Source: an uncultured Eisenbergiella sp.
Lineage (GTDB): Bacteria; Bacillota; Clostridia; Lachnospirales; Lachnospiraceae
Reading direction: 5' to 3'
Assembly (NCBI GenBank): GCA_947598825.1
Contig: CANQFM010000017.1
Span: 1-49,808 of the forward strand
Length of the DNA: 49,808 nucleotides
Below the pieces are notes generated by a model. It ran no database searches. It saw only the letters and a list, made by a program, of their open reading frames with translations, and was not told where the DNA came from. This document shows, in pieces, positions 26,181 to 35,005 of the stretch. The position numbers and the translations under genes were made by a program. Each line of letters begins with the position of its first letter. Positions within the stretch are counted from its first letter, which is position 1.

Positions 26181-27551
26181 ATGAAACTGACATTAAAAGA
26201 AAAGGCCTCCTACGGGCTGGGGGCCGTGGGAAAGGATATGGTGTATATGCTGTCCGCCAGCTATATCCTTTATTATTACCAGGATATCCTGGGGGTCAGC
26301 GCCATCGCCATGGGCATGATCCTGATGGCGGCGCGGGTGTTTGACGCCTTTAACGACCCGATCATGGGCGTGATCGTGGCCAAGACCCGCACGAAATGGG
26401 GGAAGTTCCGCCCCTGGCTGTTGATCGGAACGGTTTTGAACGCGATCATCCTGTATTTTATGTTCGCGGCGCCTCCGGCCTTAGACGGCGGCGGGCTGGT
26501 GGCTTACGCGGCGATCACCTATGTGCTTTGGGGCGTCACCTACACGATGATGGATATTCCTTTCTGGTCCATGATCCCCGCCTTTACGGAAGGGGGAAAA
26601 GAAAGGGAGAATCTCTCCACGCTGGCCCGTTCCTGTGCGGGCGTGGGTTCCGCGCTGGTGACCATCATCACCATGTGGTGCGTCTATGCCCTGGGGAAAG
26701 GGGACGAGCGCAGCGGTTTCGCGCGGTTTGCCCTGATCCTGGCCCTGCTGTTCGTGGCCTTTATCCTGATCACCTGTGTGAGCATCCGCGAGAAATCCAC
26801 AGTGGATGTCAAGTCCCCTTCGGTGAAGCAGATGTTTACTTCCCTGCTGCAGAACGATCAGGCCATGACCGTGGTGATCAGTATCGTCCTTATCAACTGT
26901 TCCCTTTATATCACCTCCAATCTGGTGATCTATTTCTTCAAATATGACTTCGGCGGAGAGACCTGGTATAACAGCTACACGCTGTTCAACACCTTCGGCG
27001 GCGGGATCCAGATTTTGTCCATGATGATCATTTTCCCTCTGGTGCGTCGGTTTTTGAGCGCGATCCGGGTATTTTATTTAAGCTTCGCCATGGCGATCAC
27101 GGGCTACGCCACGCTGCTGGTGTTCATGCTGCTGAATGTGACCAGCATTTTCGCGCTGTTTGTTCCGGCGTTTTTCATCTTCACGGCTTTCGGTATGCTG
27201 ACCGTGCTGACCACGGTATTTCTGGCCAATACGGTGGATTACGGACAGTGGAAGAACAACCGCCGGGACGAGAGCGTGATCTTTTCCATGCAGACCTTCG
27301 TGGTGAAGCTGGCCTCCGGCGTGGCGGCGCTGATCGCCTCCATCTGTCTGTCCGTGACACATTTGAGCAGCGACGCTTCTGAAACATCCCAGGCGGTGCA
27401 GGCGGCGGCTTCTTCCGTCATGGGCCTGAGGCTGACCATGACCGTACTGCCCATCCTGGGCCTGCTGGCTGCTATTTTCTATTTTCATAAGAAATATATC
27501 CTGACGGAAGAAAAGGTGGAAGAGATCGCCAGCGCCATCCGGCAGGGCTGA
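26181..27551 (+). CDS. GPH-family sugar:cation symporter (MFS)
   Basis: A 456-aa transporter with about 12 TM helices. The N-terminus (KEKASYGLGAVGKDMVYMLS) and the loop MGVIVAKTRTKWGKFRPWLL, a variant of the MFS loop 2-3 motif, are hallmarks of the glycoside-pentoside-hexuronide family (MelB/YicJ/UidB). The family imports glycosides or hexuronides with Na+ or H+. The substrate cannot be told from sequence alone; the KDG-kinase-like gene nearby makes a uronide-type substrate plausible. A ribosome binding site (GCGAGGAG) precedes ATG 26181, and a terminator follows at 27628. Confidence 0.92.
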   Translation: MKLTLKEKASYGLGAVGKDMVYMLSASYILYYYQDILGVSAIAMGMILMAARVFDAFNDPIMGVIVAKTRTKWGKFRPWLLIGTVLNAIILYFMFAAPPALDGGGLVAYAAITYVLWGVTYTMMDIPFWSMIPAFTEGGKERENLSTLARSCAGVGSALVTIITMWCVYALGKGDERSGFARFALILALLFVAFILITCVSIREKSTVDVKSPSVKQMFTSLLQNDQAMTVVISIVLINCSLYITSNLVIYFFKYDFGGETWYNSYTLFNTFGGGIQILSMMIIFPLVRRFLSAIRVFYLSFAMAITGYATLLVFMLLNVTSIFALFVPAFFIFTAFGMLTVLTTVFLANTVDYGQWKNNRRDESVIFSMQTFVVKLASGVAALIASICLSVTHLSSDASETSQAVQAAASSVMGLRLTMTVLPILGLLAAIFYFHKKYILTEEKVEEIASAIRQG

Positions 27552-27627
27552 GCCTGTAAAGGATTTTAACATTTTATTTTTGGAATCTCCTCCCTTCGAG
27601 GTTGTTTTCAAAATTACAGCATGATAA

Positions 27628-27657
27628 AATAGACCTGTTATCAACAGGTCTATTTTT
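27628..27657 (+). terminator. Terminator after the GPH transporter
   Basis: AATAGACCTGTT (27628-27639) pairs with AACAGGTCTATT (27643-27654) around a short ATC loop, and Ts follow. An AT-flanked, almost symmetric stem that may act in both directions. Confidence 0.9.
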
Positions 27658-27707
27658 GACGGATGCGCCCGACGGCGCGCGTTTCTAACAGACCGGAGGG
27701 AATACGA

Positions 27708-28382
27708 ATGACGGCGGTTGGCAAAGGAAGGGCTTTGTTGGAGTATTTGCCCGATTATACGGTGTTCGATCTGGAGACTACAGGCATCAGCGTGTGGTCG
27801 GACGAGATCGTGGAAATTTCGGCGGTGAAGGTGCGGGGCGGAAAGGTGACGGACACCTTTTCTTTGCTTGTCAATCCCGGACGCCCCATTTCAGCGGGGG
27901 CCAGCGCGGTCAACGGGATCACGGACGATATGGTGGCGGACGCGCCCCCGCTTTCGGAGGCGTTCCCACAATTTATGGATTTTGCAGGGGAGGATGTGCT
28001 GGTGGGGCACAATATCCAGGCCTTCGATCTGTATTTTCTTGACCGGGCCAGCCGGGCGCTGTTTGGAAAGCCCGTCAGCAGCGATTATGTGGATACGCTG
28101 CCCCTGGCGAGAAGGTGCCTGCCGGGGCTGGCGCATTACCGGCTGACGGATCTGGCGGCGTACTTTCATATCAGTACCCAGGGGGCGCACCGGGCCCTGG
28201 CGGACTGCATGATGAATCAGAAGTGTTATGAGGCCCTGGGAAAACTCCCGGTCAGGCAGACGCCCCTTTGCCCGGCCTGCGGGCGCAGTCTGGTGCTGCG
28301 GAAGGGAAAATTCGGGACTTTTTGGGGCTGCAGCGGTTTTCCCGGCTGTCGTTATACGAGAAATGAAGGTGGCAAGAGTTGA
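27708..28382 (+). CDS. DnaQ-like 3'-5' exonuclease with C-terminal topoisomerase-type zinc finger
   Basis: A 224-aa protein. The DEDDh exonuclease domain (about 14-178) shows ExoI FDLETTG, ExoII HNIQAFDLYFLD and ExoIII HRALADCMM, all catalytic acids present. A C4 zinc finger of the topoisomerase I C-terminal type follows (CPACGRSLVLRKGKFGTFWG, then CSGFPGCRYT), a nucleic-acid binding module. ATG 27708 is chosen because CGGAGGG lies 9-10 nt upstream; the longer in-frame extension back to 27663 lacks support. It could be a proofreading-like, repair or RNA-trimming exonuclease. Its stop overlaps the TTG start of the MATE gene (TTGA), so it heads a coupled operon with exporters, an unexpected partnership. 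Confidence 0.9.
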   Translation: MTAVGKGRALLEYLPDYTVFDLETTGISVWSDEIVEISAVKVRGGKVTDTFSLLVNPGRPISAGASAVNGITDDMVADAPPLSEAFPQFMDFAGEDVLVGHNIQAFDLYFLDRASRALFGKPVSSDYVDTLPLARRCLPGLAHYRLTDLAAYFHISTQGAHRALADCMMNQKCYEALGKLPVRQTPLCPACGRSLVLRKGKFGTFWGCSGFPGCRYTRNEGGKS

Positions 28383-29740
28383 TCCAGAACGAAAAGGCGG
28401 AATTATTTGAGCGGACGCCCATTCCAAAGGCGGTGGCCAAGCTGACGGTGCCGACGGTCCTAAGCTCCCTGGTCATGGTGCTTTACAATCTGGCGGATAC
28501 CTATTTTGTGGGGATGCTGAACGATCCGGTGCAGAATGCGGCGGTGACGCTGGCCGCGCCGGTGCTTCTTGCCTTTAACGCCGTGAACAACCTGTTCGGC
28601 GTGGGCACCTCCAGCATGATGAGCCGGGCGCTGGGACGGAAAGATTATGATACGGTATATGAAAGTTCGGCCTTTGGCTTTTACTGCGCGCTGATCAGCG
28701 GGCTTTTGTTTTCCGTTGGGTGCGCATTGTCCCGGACGGGGCTTTTGCGGCTGCTGGGGGCCGACGCCCGGACGTCGGCGGCGACGGAAGGGTATCTGCT
28801 CTGGACGGTTTTTTGCGGCGCGGTGCCTGCGATCCTGAACGTGGTGCTGGCCTATATGGTGCGTTCGGAGGGGGCCTCCCTGCATGCCAGCATCGGCACC
28901 ATGAGCGGATGTTTTCTGAACATGGTCCTGGATCCTTTTTTCATCCTGCCCTGGGGGCTTAACATGGGCGCGGCGGGCGCGGGACTGGCCACGTTTCTTT
29001 CCAACTGTGCAGCCTGCGCTTATTTCTTCGTGCTTCTGTACCGGAAAAGGAAGACGACCTTTGTATGCGTCGATCCCAGGAGGTTTTGCTGGAAGAAAAA
29101 TATCGTGCTGGGCGTCTGCGGCGTCGGCGTGCCGGCGTCCATTCAGAACCTGCTGAACGTAACGGGCATGACGATCCTGAACAATTTTACGGCGGCCTAC
29201 GGCGCCGACGCGGTGGCGGCCATGGGGATCTCTCAGAAGATCAACATGGTGCCCATGCAGATCGCGCTGGGATTTTCCCAGGGGATCATGCCCCTGGTCA
29301 GCTACAACTTTTCCAGCGGGAACCGGAAACGTATGAAGGATACGATCTTGTTTGCGCTGAAGCTGATGCTGCCCGTCACCGTGCTGGTCTGCATCGGGTA
29401 TTACGCCGGGGCGGAAGGGATCGTGCGGGCCTTTATGGAGCATGAAAGCATCGTGGCCTATGGGGCGCGGTTTTTGCGGGCTTTCTGTCTGGAACAGCCG
29501 CTTCTGTTTCTGGATTTTCTGGCGGTGGGCGTTTTTCAGGCGTTGGGCATGGGAAGGAATGCGCTCATATTCGCGGTCATGCGCAAGATCGTGTTGGAGA
29601 TCCCGGCCCTGTTTTTGCTCAATTTTCTCTTTCCCCTGTACGGGCTGGCCTATGCGCAGCCCCTGGCGGAACTGGTGCTGGCCCTGGCGGCTGTGTTCAT
29701 GTTGAAGCGTATTTTTGACGGAAAGGCGGAAAACGCGTGA
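28379..29740 (+). CDS. MATE-family efflux transporter
   Basis: A 453-aa multidrug and toxic-compound extrusion protein with 12 predicted TM helices. Typical signals are PKAVAKLTVPTVLSSLVMVL, YNLADTYFVGML at the first helix pair and GVGTSSMMSRALGRKD, plus the matching second-half segment MGISQKINMVPMQIALGFSQ with GIMPLVSYNF. It expels cationic or other small molecules using Na+ or H+ gradients. The likely start is TTG 28379, overlapping the exonuclease stop, with AGGTGG upstream. Its own stop overlaps the GTG start of the next ABC gene (GTGA). Confidence 0.93.
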   Translation: MIQNEKAELFERTPIPKAVAKLTVPTVLSSLVMVLYNLADTYFVGMLNDPVQNAAVTLAAPVLLAFNAVNNLFGVGTSSMMSRALGRKDYDTVYESSAFGFYCALISGLLFSVGCALSRTGLLRLLGADARTSAATEGYLLWTVFCGAVPAILNVVLAYMVRSEGASLHASIGTMSGCFLNMVLDPFFILPWGLNMGAAGAGLATFLSNCAACAYFFVLLYRKRKTTFVCVDPRRFCWKKNIVLGVCGVGVPASIQNLLNVTGMTILNNFTAAYGADAVAAMGISQKINMVPMQIALGFSQGIMPLVSYNFSSGNRKRMKDTILFALKLMLPVTVLVCIGYYAGAEGIVRAFMEHESIVAYGARFLRAFCLEQPLLFLDFLAVGVFQALGMGRNALIFAVMRKIVLEIPALFLLNFLFPLYGLAYAQPLAELVLALAAVFMLKRIFDGKAENA

Positions 29741-31530
29741 AAGGGATCATTTCCAAATACGTCCGGCCTTATTTCGGACAGATGGGATATGGGTTTGTCA
29801 TTAAATTTATCGGGACGGTCATGGATCTGTGTATTCCCTATATCCTGGCCCACATCATCGACGAGGTGATCCCGAAAAGGGACCGGGGGCTGGTGCTTTG
29901 GTGGGGCGCAGGCATGATCCTGTGTTCCGTCCTGGCGGTCACCTTCAATATCATTGCGAACCGGAAGGCCTCCCTGGTAGCCAGCCGGGTGACAAGGACG
30001 CTGCGCCATGATCTGTTTGAAAAGATCATGTATCTTTCCAACCGGAACATGGACGCTTTCACCAAGCCGTCGCTGATCTCCCGGATGACCTCCGATACCT
30101 ATGATATCCAGCAGACGGTAGCCAGGATCCAGCGGCTGGGCGTGAGGGCGCCGATCCTTTTGATCGGCGGCATTTTTGTGACCTTTACGCTGGACTGGGC
30201 CATGGCGATGGTCCTGGTGGCGCTGCTTCCGCTGCTGGCGGCCCTGTCGGTGTTCGTGTCCAAAAAGGGGATCCCGATCTACGCGAAGCTGCAGGAAAAC
30301 GTGGACCATATGGTGCGGGCGGTGCGGGAGGATATCGCCGGGGTCCGCGTCATCAAGGCGCTTTCCAAGACGGAATATGAAAAGGAAAAATTCCGGACGG
30401 TCAACGCGGCCGTGGTGGAACGGGAGAAAAAAGCAGGCATGGTCATGGCGGTGATGAACCCGTCTCTGAATATCTTTCTGAATCTGGGTCTGGTCTGCGT
30501 GATCCTGGTGGGCGCTTACCGGGTGAACGCAGGCGTTTCGGAGGTGGGAAAGATCCTGGCCTTTACCACCTATTTCACATTGATCCTGAACGCCATGATG
30601 TCCATTTCCAAGATGTTTTCCATGATCTCCAAATCCATCGCCTCCGGCGGCCGCATCTGGCGGGTGCTGGATACGGGGGAGGATATGGAGGTGTTGGCGG
30701 AGGAAGGACCGGGGCAGGTGGGCAGGCTGCAGGACGAGGAAAAGGGCGCTGTCGGCGCCTTCCCGGAAAATGTCGGGGAGACAAAGCCTGCCCGGATCGT
30801 CTTCGATCATGTGACCTTTTCCTATTACAAAGGACAGATGCCCAGCGTAAAGGATTTAAGCTTTATGGTGCGCAGGGGGGAGACGCTGGGGATCATCGGA
30901 GAGATCGGTTCCGGCAAGTCCACCGTATTAAATCTGCTGATGCGTATGTATGACGCAGACGAGGGCAGGATCCTGGTGGATGGCCGGGATGTGCGAAGCT
31001 ACCGGCCGGAGGAGCTGAAAGGGAAATTCGGGGTGGTGTTCCAGAACGATATGATCTTTGAGGATACCATTGCGGAGAACGTGGCGCTGGGCCGGGATCT
31101 GACGCAGGAGCAGGTACAGGAGGCGCTGTTGTACGCCCAGGCCAGCGAGTTTGTGAAAGAGCGCAAGGAGGAGGAGGACAATGCGCTGAATATCCGGGGC
31201 GCTAATCTGAGCGGCGGGCAGAAGCAGCGGGTGCTGATCGCCCGGGCGCTGGCCATGCGGCCGGAAATTTTGATCCTGGACGATTCCTCCAGCGCCCTGG
31301 ATTATAAGACCGACGCGCTGCTGCGCAAGGGGATCCGGGAACATTATGGGGATACCACGCTGGTGATCGTGGCCCAGCGGATCAGCTCCATCCGGCATGC
31401 GGAGCATATCCTGGTGCTGGAGGACGGCAATGTGATCGGGTACGGAAATCATGAAGAACTGATGAAGAGTTGTGAAACCTATCGGGAGATCAGCCAGTCC
31501 CAGATGGGAGAAACGGAGGCGGCGTCATGA
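29737..31530 (+). CDS. ABC half-exporter with degenerate Walker B (heterodimer subunit 1)
   Basis: A 597-aa fused membrane and ATPase protein. Six TM helices lie in about 10-310; an unusually acidic linker (about 312-348) leads to the nucleotide-binding domain. That domain has Walker A GEIGSGKST, the Q-loop VVFQNDMIFEDT, a canonical signature LSGGQKQR and Walker B EILILDDSSSALD. The catalytic Glu after Walker B is Asp. This is the mark of the non-hydrolysing site in heterodimeric multidrug exporters (BmrC/D, TM287/288 type). It starts with GTG overlapping the MATE stop and overlaps the partner gene by ATGA, so both subunits are made together. Substrate unknown. Confidence 0.93.
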   Translation: MKGIISKYVRPYFGQMGYGFVIKFIGTVMDLCIPYILAHIIDEVIPKRDRGLVLWWGAGMILCSVLAVTFNIIANRKASLVASRVTRTLRHDLFEKIMYLSNRNMDAFTKPSLISRMTSDTYDIQQTVARIQRLGVRAPILLIGGIFVTFTLDWAMAMVLVALLPLLAALSVFVSKKGIPIYAKLQENVDHMVRAVREDIAGVRVIKALSKTEYEKEKFRTVNAAVVEREKKAGMVMAVMNPSLNIFLNLGLVCVILVGAYRVNAGVSEVGKILAFTTYFTLILNAMMSISKMFSMISKSIASGGRIWRVLDTGEDMEVLAEEGPGQVGRLQDEEKGAVGAFPENVGETKPARIVFDHVTFSYYKGQMPSVKDLSFMVRRGETLGIIGEIGSGKSTVLNLLMRMYDADEGRILVDGRDVRSYRPEELKGKFGVVFQNDMIFEDTIAENVALGRDLTQEQVQEALLYAQASEFVKERKEEEDNALNIRGANLSGGQKQRVLIARALAMRPEILILDDSSSALDYKTDALLRKGIREHYGDTTLVIVAQRISSIRHAEHILVLEDGNVIGYGNHEELMKSCETYREISQSQMGETEAAS

Positions 31531-33287
31531 GCGCACAAAAGGAGAAAAAACGGTTTTCCCGGCGCACCCTGATCCGCCTGGGGCAATATCTGTTCCGGGA
31601 AAAGTGGCTGTTGTCCCTGGCCATTGCCTGTACCTTCGGGAGCAATCTGTTCGCCCTGATCGGGCCAAGGCTGACGGGGTTTGCCATCGGCGCCATCGAG
31701 CCGGGGCCGGGGGCGGTGGATTTTCCCCGGGTGTTTTACTATGCGGGCTGGATGGCGGTCTTTTATCTGGTATCGGCGGTCATGTCCTATGGCCTGCAGG
31801 TGTTGATGATCACCATCAGCCGACGGGTGGTGTACCGGATGCGGCAGGATCTTTTTGAGAAGCTGCTGCGTCTGCCGGTGGGCTATTTCGACATCCATCA
31901 GACCGGAGATATCATCAGCCGCATTTCCTATGACATCGACACGGTGAACGCTTCTTTGTCCAATGATCTGGTACAGCTTTTGACTACGGTGATCACGGTG
32001 GTGGGTTCCCTGTCCATGATGATCGCCATTTCGCCCAGGCTGGTGTTGGTGTTTGCGTTTACGGTGCCGCTCTCCATCTGCCTGACCAAATTTTTGACGG
32101 GAAAGACCAGGCCGCTGTTTCGGGCCCGCTCGGCAAAGCTGGGGGAGCTCAACGGTTTCGTGGAGGAGATGATCACGGGGCAGAAAACGCTGAAGGCCTA
32201 CGGCCGGGAGGAATACGCCATCGGCCGCTGCGACAAAAAGAACGATGAGGCGGCCCAGGCCTTTTACCGCGCGGAGTATTACGGCAGCATTGTGGGGCCC
32301 TGCGTCAATTTCGTCAACAACCTGTCCCTTTCCCTGACGGGGGTGTTCGGCGCGCTGCTCTATCTGGCCGGCAGCATGTCCATCGGAGATATTTCTTCTT
32401 TCGTACTGTATTCGCGGAAATTTTCCGGTCCCATCAACGAGGCGGCCAATATCGTCAGCGAACTGCAGTCCGCTCTGGCCGCTGCGGAACGGGTCTTTAC
32501 CCTGATGGATGAACAGGAAGAACCAAAAGACAGAGAAAATGCAACAGAACTTGCAGAAGTAGAGGGAAAGGTAGAGGTTTCCCATGTGAGGTTCGGCTAT
32601 CTGCCCGATAAGACCATCATCCACGATCTGAGCTTTACAGCCTGGCCTGGCAAAATGGTGGCCATTGTGGGGCATACGGGCGCGGGGAAAACGACGCTGA
32701 TCAATTTGCTGATGCGTTTTTACGATGTACAGGGCGGCAGGATCCTGGTGGATGAGAAGGACTGTATGGATCTGACCCGGGAGAGCCTGCGCAGGGCGTA
32801 CGCCATGGTGTTGCAGGATACCTGGCTGTTTTACGGGACGGTCTATGAAAACCTGGCCTACGGGAAAGAAGGCGCTACCCGGGAGGAAGTGGAAAAGGCG
32901 GCCAGGGCCGCCCATATCCATTCTTTCATTATGCGTTTGCCTAACGGGTACGATACCCTGCTGACGGACGAGGGGACCAACATTTCCAAAGGGCAGAAGC
33001 AGCTTTTGACCATTGCCAGGGCCATGCTGCTGGATGCGCGGATGCTGATCCTGGACGAAGCCACTTCCAATGTGGACACCCGGACGGAAGTCCGCATTCA
33101 GAAAGCCATGCGCAATCTGATGAAGGATAAGACCTGTTTTGTCATCGCCCACAGGCTTTCCACCATCCGCCACGCGGATCTGATCCTGGTGGTGGACGAT
33201 GGAGAAGTGGTAGAGCAGGGGACCCATCAGGAACTGATGCAGAAAAACGGCGCTTACCGGAAGCTGTACGAGGCCCAGTTTGAATGA
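31527..33287 (+). CDS. ABC half-exporter with canonical Walker B (heterodimer subunit 2)
   Basis: A 586-aa partner of the preceding subunit. The TM domain (about 15-315) includes YFDIHQTGDIISRISYDIDT, typical of exporter coupling regions. The nucleotide-binding domain has Walker A GHTGAGKTT, Q-loop MVLQDTWLFYGT and Walker B MLILDEATSNVD with the catalytic Glu, but its signature reads ISKGQKQ instead of LSGGQ. Pairing this defective signature with the Asp-bearing Walker B of subunit 1 gives one degenerate and one active ATP site. It starts in an ATGA overlap and ends 6 nt from the convergent DUF362 gene, with no terminator visible in the gap. Confidence 0.94.
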   Translation: MSAQKEKKRFSRRTLIRLGQYLFREKWLLSLAIACTFGSNLFALIGPRLTGFAIGAIEPGPGAVDFPRVFYYAGWMAVFYLVSAVMSYGLQVLMITISRRVVYRMRQDLFEKLLRLPVGYFDIHQTGDIISRISYDIDTVNASLSNDLVQLLTTVITVVGSLSMMIAISPRLVLVFAFTVPLSICLTKFLTGKTRPLFRARSAKLGELNGFVEEMITGQKTLKAYGREEYAIGRCDKKNDEAAQAFYRAEYYGSIVGPCVNFVNNLSLSLTGVFGALLYLAGSMSIGDISSFVLYSRKFSGPINEAANIVSELQSALAAAERVFTLMDEQEEPKDRENATELAEVEGKVEVSHVRFGYLPDKTIIHDLSFTAWPGKMVAIVGHTGAGKTTLINLLMRFYDVQGGRILVDEKDCMDLTRESLRRAYAMVLQDTWLFYGTVYENLAYGKEGATREEVEKAARAAHIHSFIMRLPNGYDTLLTDEGTNISKGQKQLLTIARAMLLDARMLILDEATSNVDTRTEVRIQKAMRNLMKDKTCFVIAHRLSTIRHADLILVVDDGEVVEQGTHQELMQKNGAYRKLYEAQFE

Positions 33288-33293
33288 ACCGTC

Positions 33294-34292
33294 TCAGGTG
33301 GCGGCAAACGGCTTTACGCCTTCCACCGCGTCGGCGGCGGTGATGTGTTTATCCCCGTGATCGATGTCGATCAGCACATATTTGTCATTTCCCATCCCCA
33401 GTTCCTTCATATAGGAAAGCTGGCGGTAGCCGTGGCGGCTCTGGATGCGTTCCAGAAGATCATGATGATCCGCCTCGGTCATGGCGTGGATCATGTCCAC
33501 GGAAGCCTGGTCGGCGGCCAGGATATCCACGGAAGCGAGGATCCCCACGTTGGGGGTGACTACAGGCGCGGCCTCCACGCCCTCGCAGTCGCAGGAAACG
33601 GACATATTCCGCAGGACGTTGACATAGGCGATGTGTCTACCGAAGAAATCGATGGTGGCTTTGGTGGATTCCGTGATCTTTTCCATCAGTTCTTCCTCTA
33701 CCACGCCCCAGTCGTCCTGCTCGTTGCCATGGATCATGCCCTTACCGATCCGGCCGTCCGCGCAGCCGATGCCGATGTTTTTGTTGGAGCCGCCGAAGCC
33801 GCCCATCACATGGCCCTTGAAATGGGTCAGGGTCACCATGGAATCATAGTTTAAAAGGGAAGCGCCCACGGACATTTCGGTGAACCATTTGCCGCCTTTG
33901 ACCGGCAGCATGGCGGTGCCGTGTTCGTCCGTAATGTCTACGGTGGTGAAAGAGGACCAGCCGTTGACTTCCAGGGTTTTGCGGTGCTGCTCTGTGGTAT
34001 AGCGGTCCCCGTCATAGTAGGTATTCGTCTCTATGATGGTGGCGTCGGGCAGTTCTTGCTCCATAAAAACCTTTACCCAGGCGCTGGGGATGATATTGGG
34101 GCCGTGGGGTTCGCCGGTATGCAGCTTGATGGCTACTTTGCCGGAGATATTTCCCTTCACCCGTTCATAGATGCGCATCAGCCCCTCCGGGGAAAGGTCA
34201 CGGGTAAAATAGACCAGGGATTCGTTGCCCGTGCGTTCTTCATAGGGGACGTAACGGCGTCCGTCACTTCCCGCAGTTTTGAGTTCTGCCAT
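33294..34292 (-). CDS. DUF362-family protein
   Basis: A 332-aa protein matching the DUF362 family by eye: VAIKLHTGEPHGPNIIPSAW near 52-71, LTHFKGHVMGGFGGSNKNIG, the CADGRIGKGMIHG segment, and VGILASVDILAADQASVDMI towards the end. Some family members carry ferredoxin-like [4Fe-4S] domains; this one shows no CxxCxxC cluster. The biochemical function of the family is not established. A very good ribosome binding site (AAGGAGGAG) precedes ATG 34292. It lies 22 nt downstream of nrdG on the same strand, so it is the third gene of the nrdD-nrdG operon, suggesting an anaerobic role. Confidence 0.85.
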   Translation of the reverse strand: MAELKTAGSDGRRYVPYEERTGNESLVYFTRDLSPEGLMRIYERVKGNISGKVAIKLHTGEPHGPNIIPSAWVKVFMEQELPDATIIETNTYYDGDRYTTEQHRKTLEVNGWSSFTTVDITDEHGTAMLPVKGGKWFTEMSVGASLLNYDSMVTLTHFKGHVMGGFGGSNKNIGIGCADGRIGKGMIHGNEQDDWGVVEEELMEKITESTKATIDFFGRHIAYVNVLRNMSVSCDCEGVEAAPVVTPNVGILASVDILAADQASVDMIHAMTEADHHDLLERIQSRHGYRQLSYMKELGMGNDKYVLIDIDHGDKHITAADAVEGVKPFAAT

Positions 34293-34314
34293 GGTGATCT
34301 CCTCCTTTTTTGGT

Positions 34315-34860
34315 TTATTTCATTCGGATCTGGTCGCTTTCCAGCTTTTTCCAGATCACATGTCCTGCCCTGAGACTACAGGGCATATCGATCAGCCGCT
34401 GGTTTTCGGAGCCCCGGAAAGAGAGGCTGATATTTTTCTGCTCCTGGATAAACTCTCCGTCCACCAGCACGTCCAGCAGGGAGAGCATTTCGTCCGTACA
34501 TTCGCAGCGCGCCCGGCTGTCGGAAAGCAGATCGGTTTCCAGCGTATAGCCGGAATAGGCCCAGATATTTTTGGAAGGAAGCTCCCGGCGCACGCGGCGC
34601 AGAAGCGGCAGCAGGGCCCGCTGGTTGTCCGGCTCGAAGGGCTCGCCGCCCAGCAGCGTCAGGCCGTCGATGAAATCCGGCGCCAGCATCGTCATGATTT
34701 CCTGTATGGTATCCTCTGTAAAGGGTTTCCCATAAGAAAAATTCCAGGTTTCCGGATTGAAGCAGCCTTCGCAGTGATGGGTGCAGCCGGAAACGAAAAG
34801 CGTCACCCGTACGCCTTCGCCGTTGGCGATATCGCAGTTTTTGATCTCTCCATAGTTCAT
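34315..34860 (-). CDS. nrdG: Anaerobic ribonucleotide reductase activating protein
   Basis: A 181-aa radical-SAM enzyme. CTHHCEGC near 30-37 is the CxxxCxxC motif that holds the [4Fe-4S] cluster, followed by FNPETWNFSYG, and LLGGEPF is the SAM-binding GGE motif. It creates the glycyl radical on NrdD under anaerobic conditions. The start MNYGEIKNCDIANGEG is typical of NrdG. It follows nrdD with a 145-nt gap that holds a hairpin. Length is slightly above the usual 155-175 aa. Confidence 0.95.
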   Translation of the reverse strand: MNYGEIKNCDIANGEGVRVTLFVSGCTHHCEGCFNPETWNFSYGKPFTEDTIQEIMTMLAPDFIDGLTLLGGEPFEPDNQRALLPLLRRVRRELPSKNIWAYSGYTLETDLLSDSRARCECTDEMLSLLDVLVDGEFIQEQKNISLSFRGSENQRLIDMPCSLRAGHVIWKKLESDQIRMK

Positions 34861-34892
34861 GAGTATGCCCTCAAAACTCCCGTTTAATCATC

Positions 34893-34921
34893 AGGAGCCA
34901 TCGGTTCGTCCGGTGGCTCCT
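34893..34921 (-). promoter_or_regulatory. Hairpin between nrdD and nrdG
   Basis: AGGAGCCA (34893-34900) pairs with TGGCTCCT (34914-34921), with further partial pairing inside. On the coding (minus) strand no T-run follows. It may be an RNA processing or partial attenuation hairpin setting the NrdD:NrdG ratio. Confidence 0.55.
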
Positions 34922-35005
34922 GTGTTTGCATCAGGCCGGCCCGCAAAGCGCGGCCTCCTTTCTTTGTCGTAAGAAACTGTGGGAAACGGCTGCAGCCATC
35001 CCGCC

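Noticed and set aside
31479-33227. Minus-strand open frame of 582 codons opposite the second ABC subunit
   Set aside because: Antisense shadow of a clear ABC exporter; no ribosome binding site and no recognisable motif.
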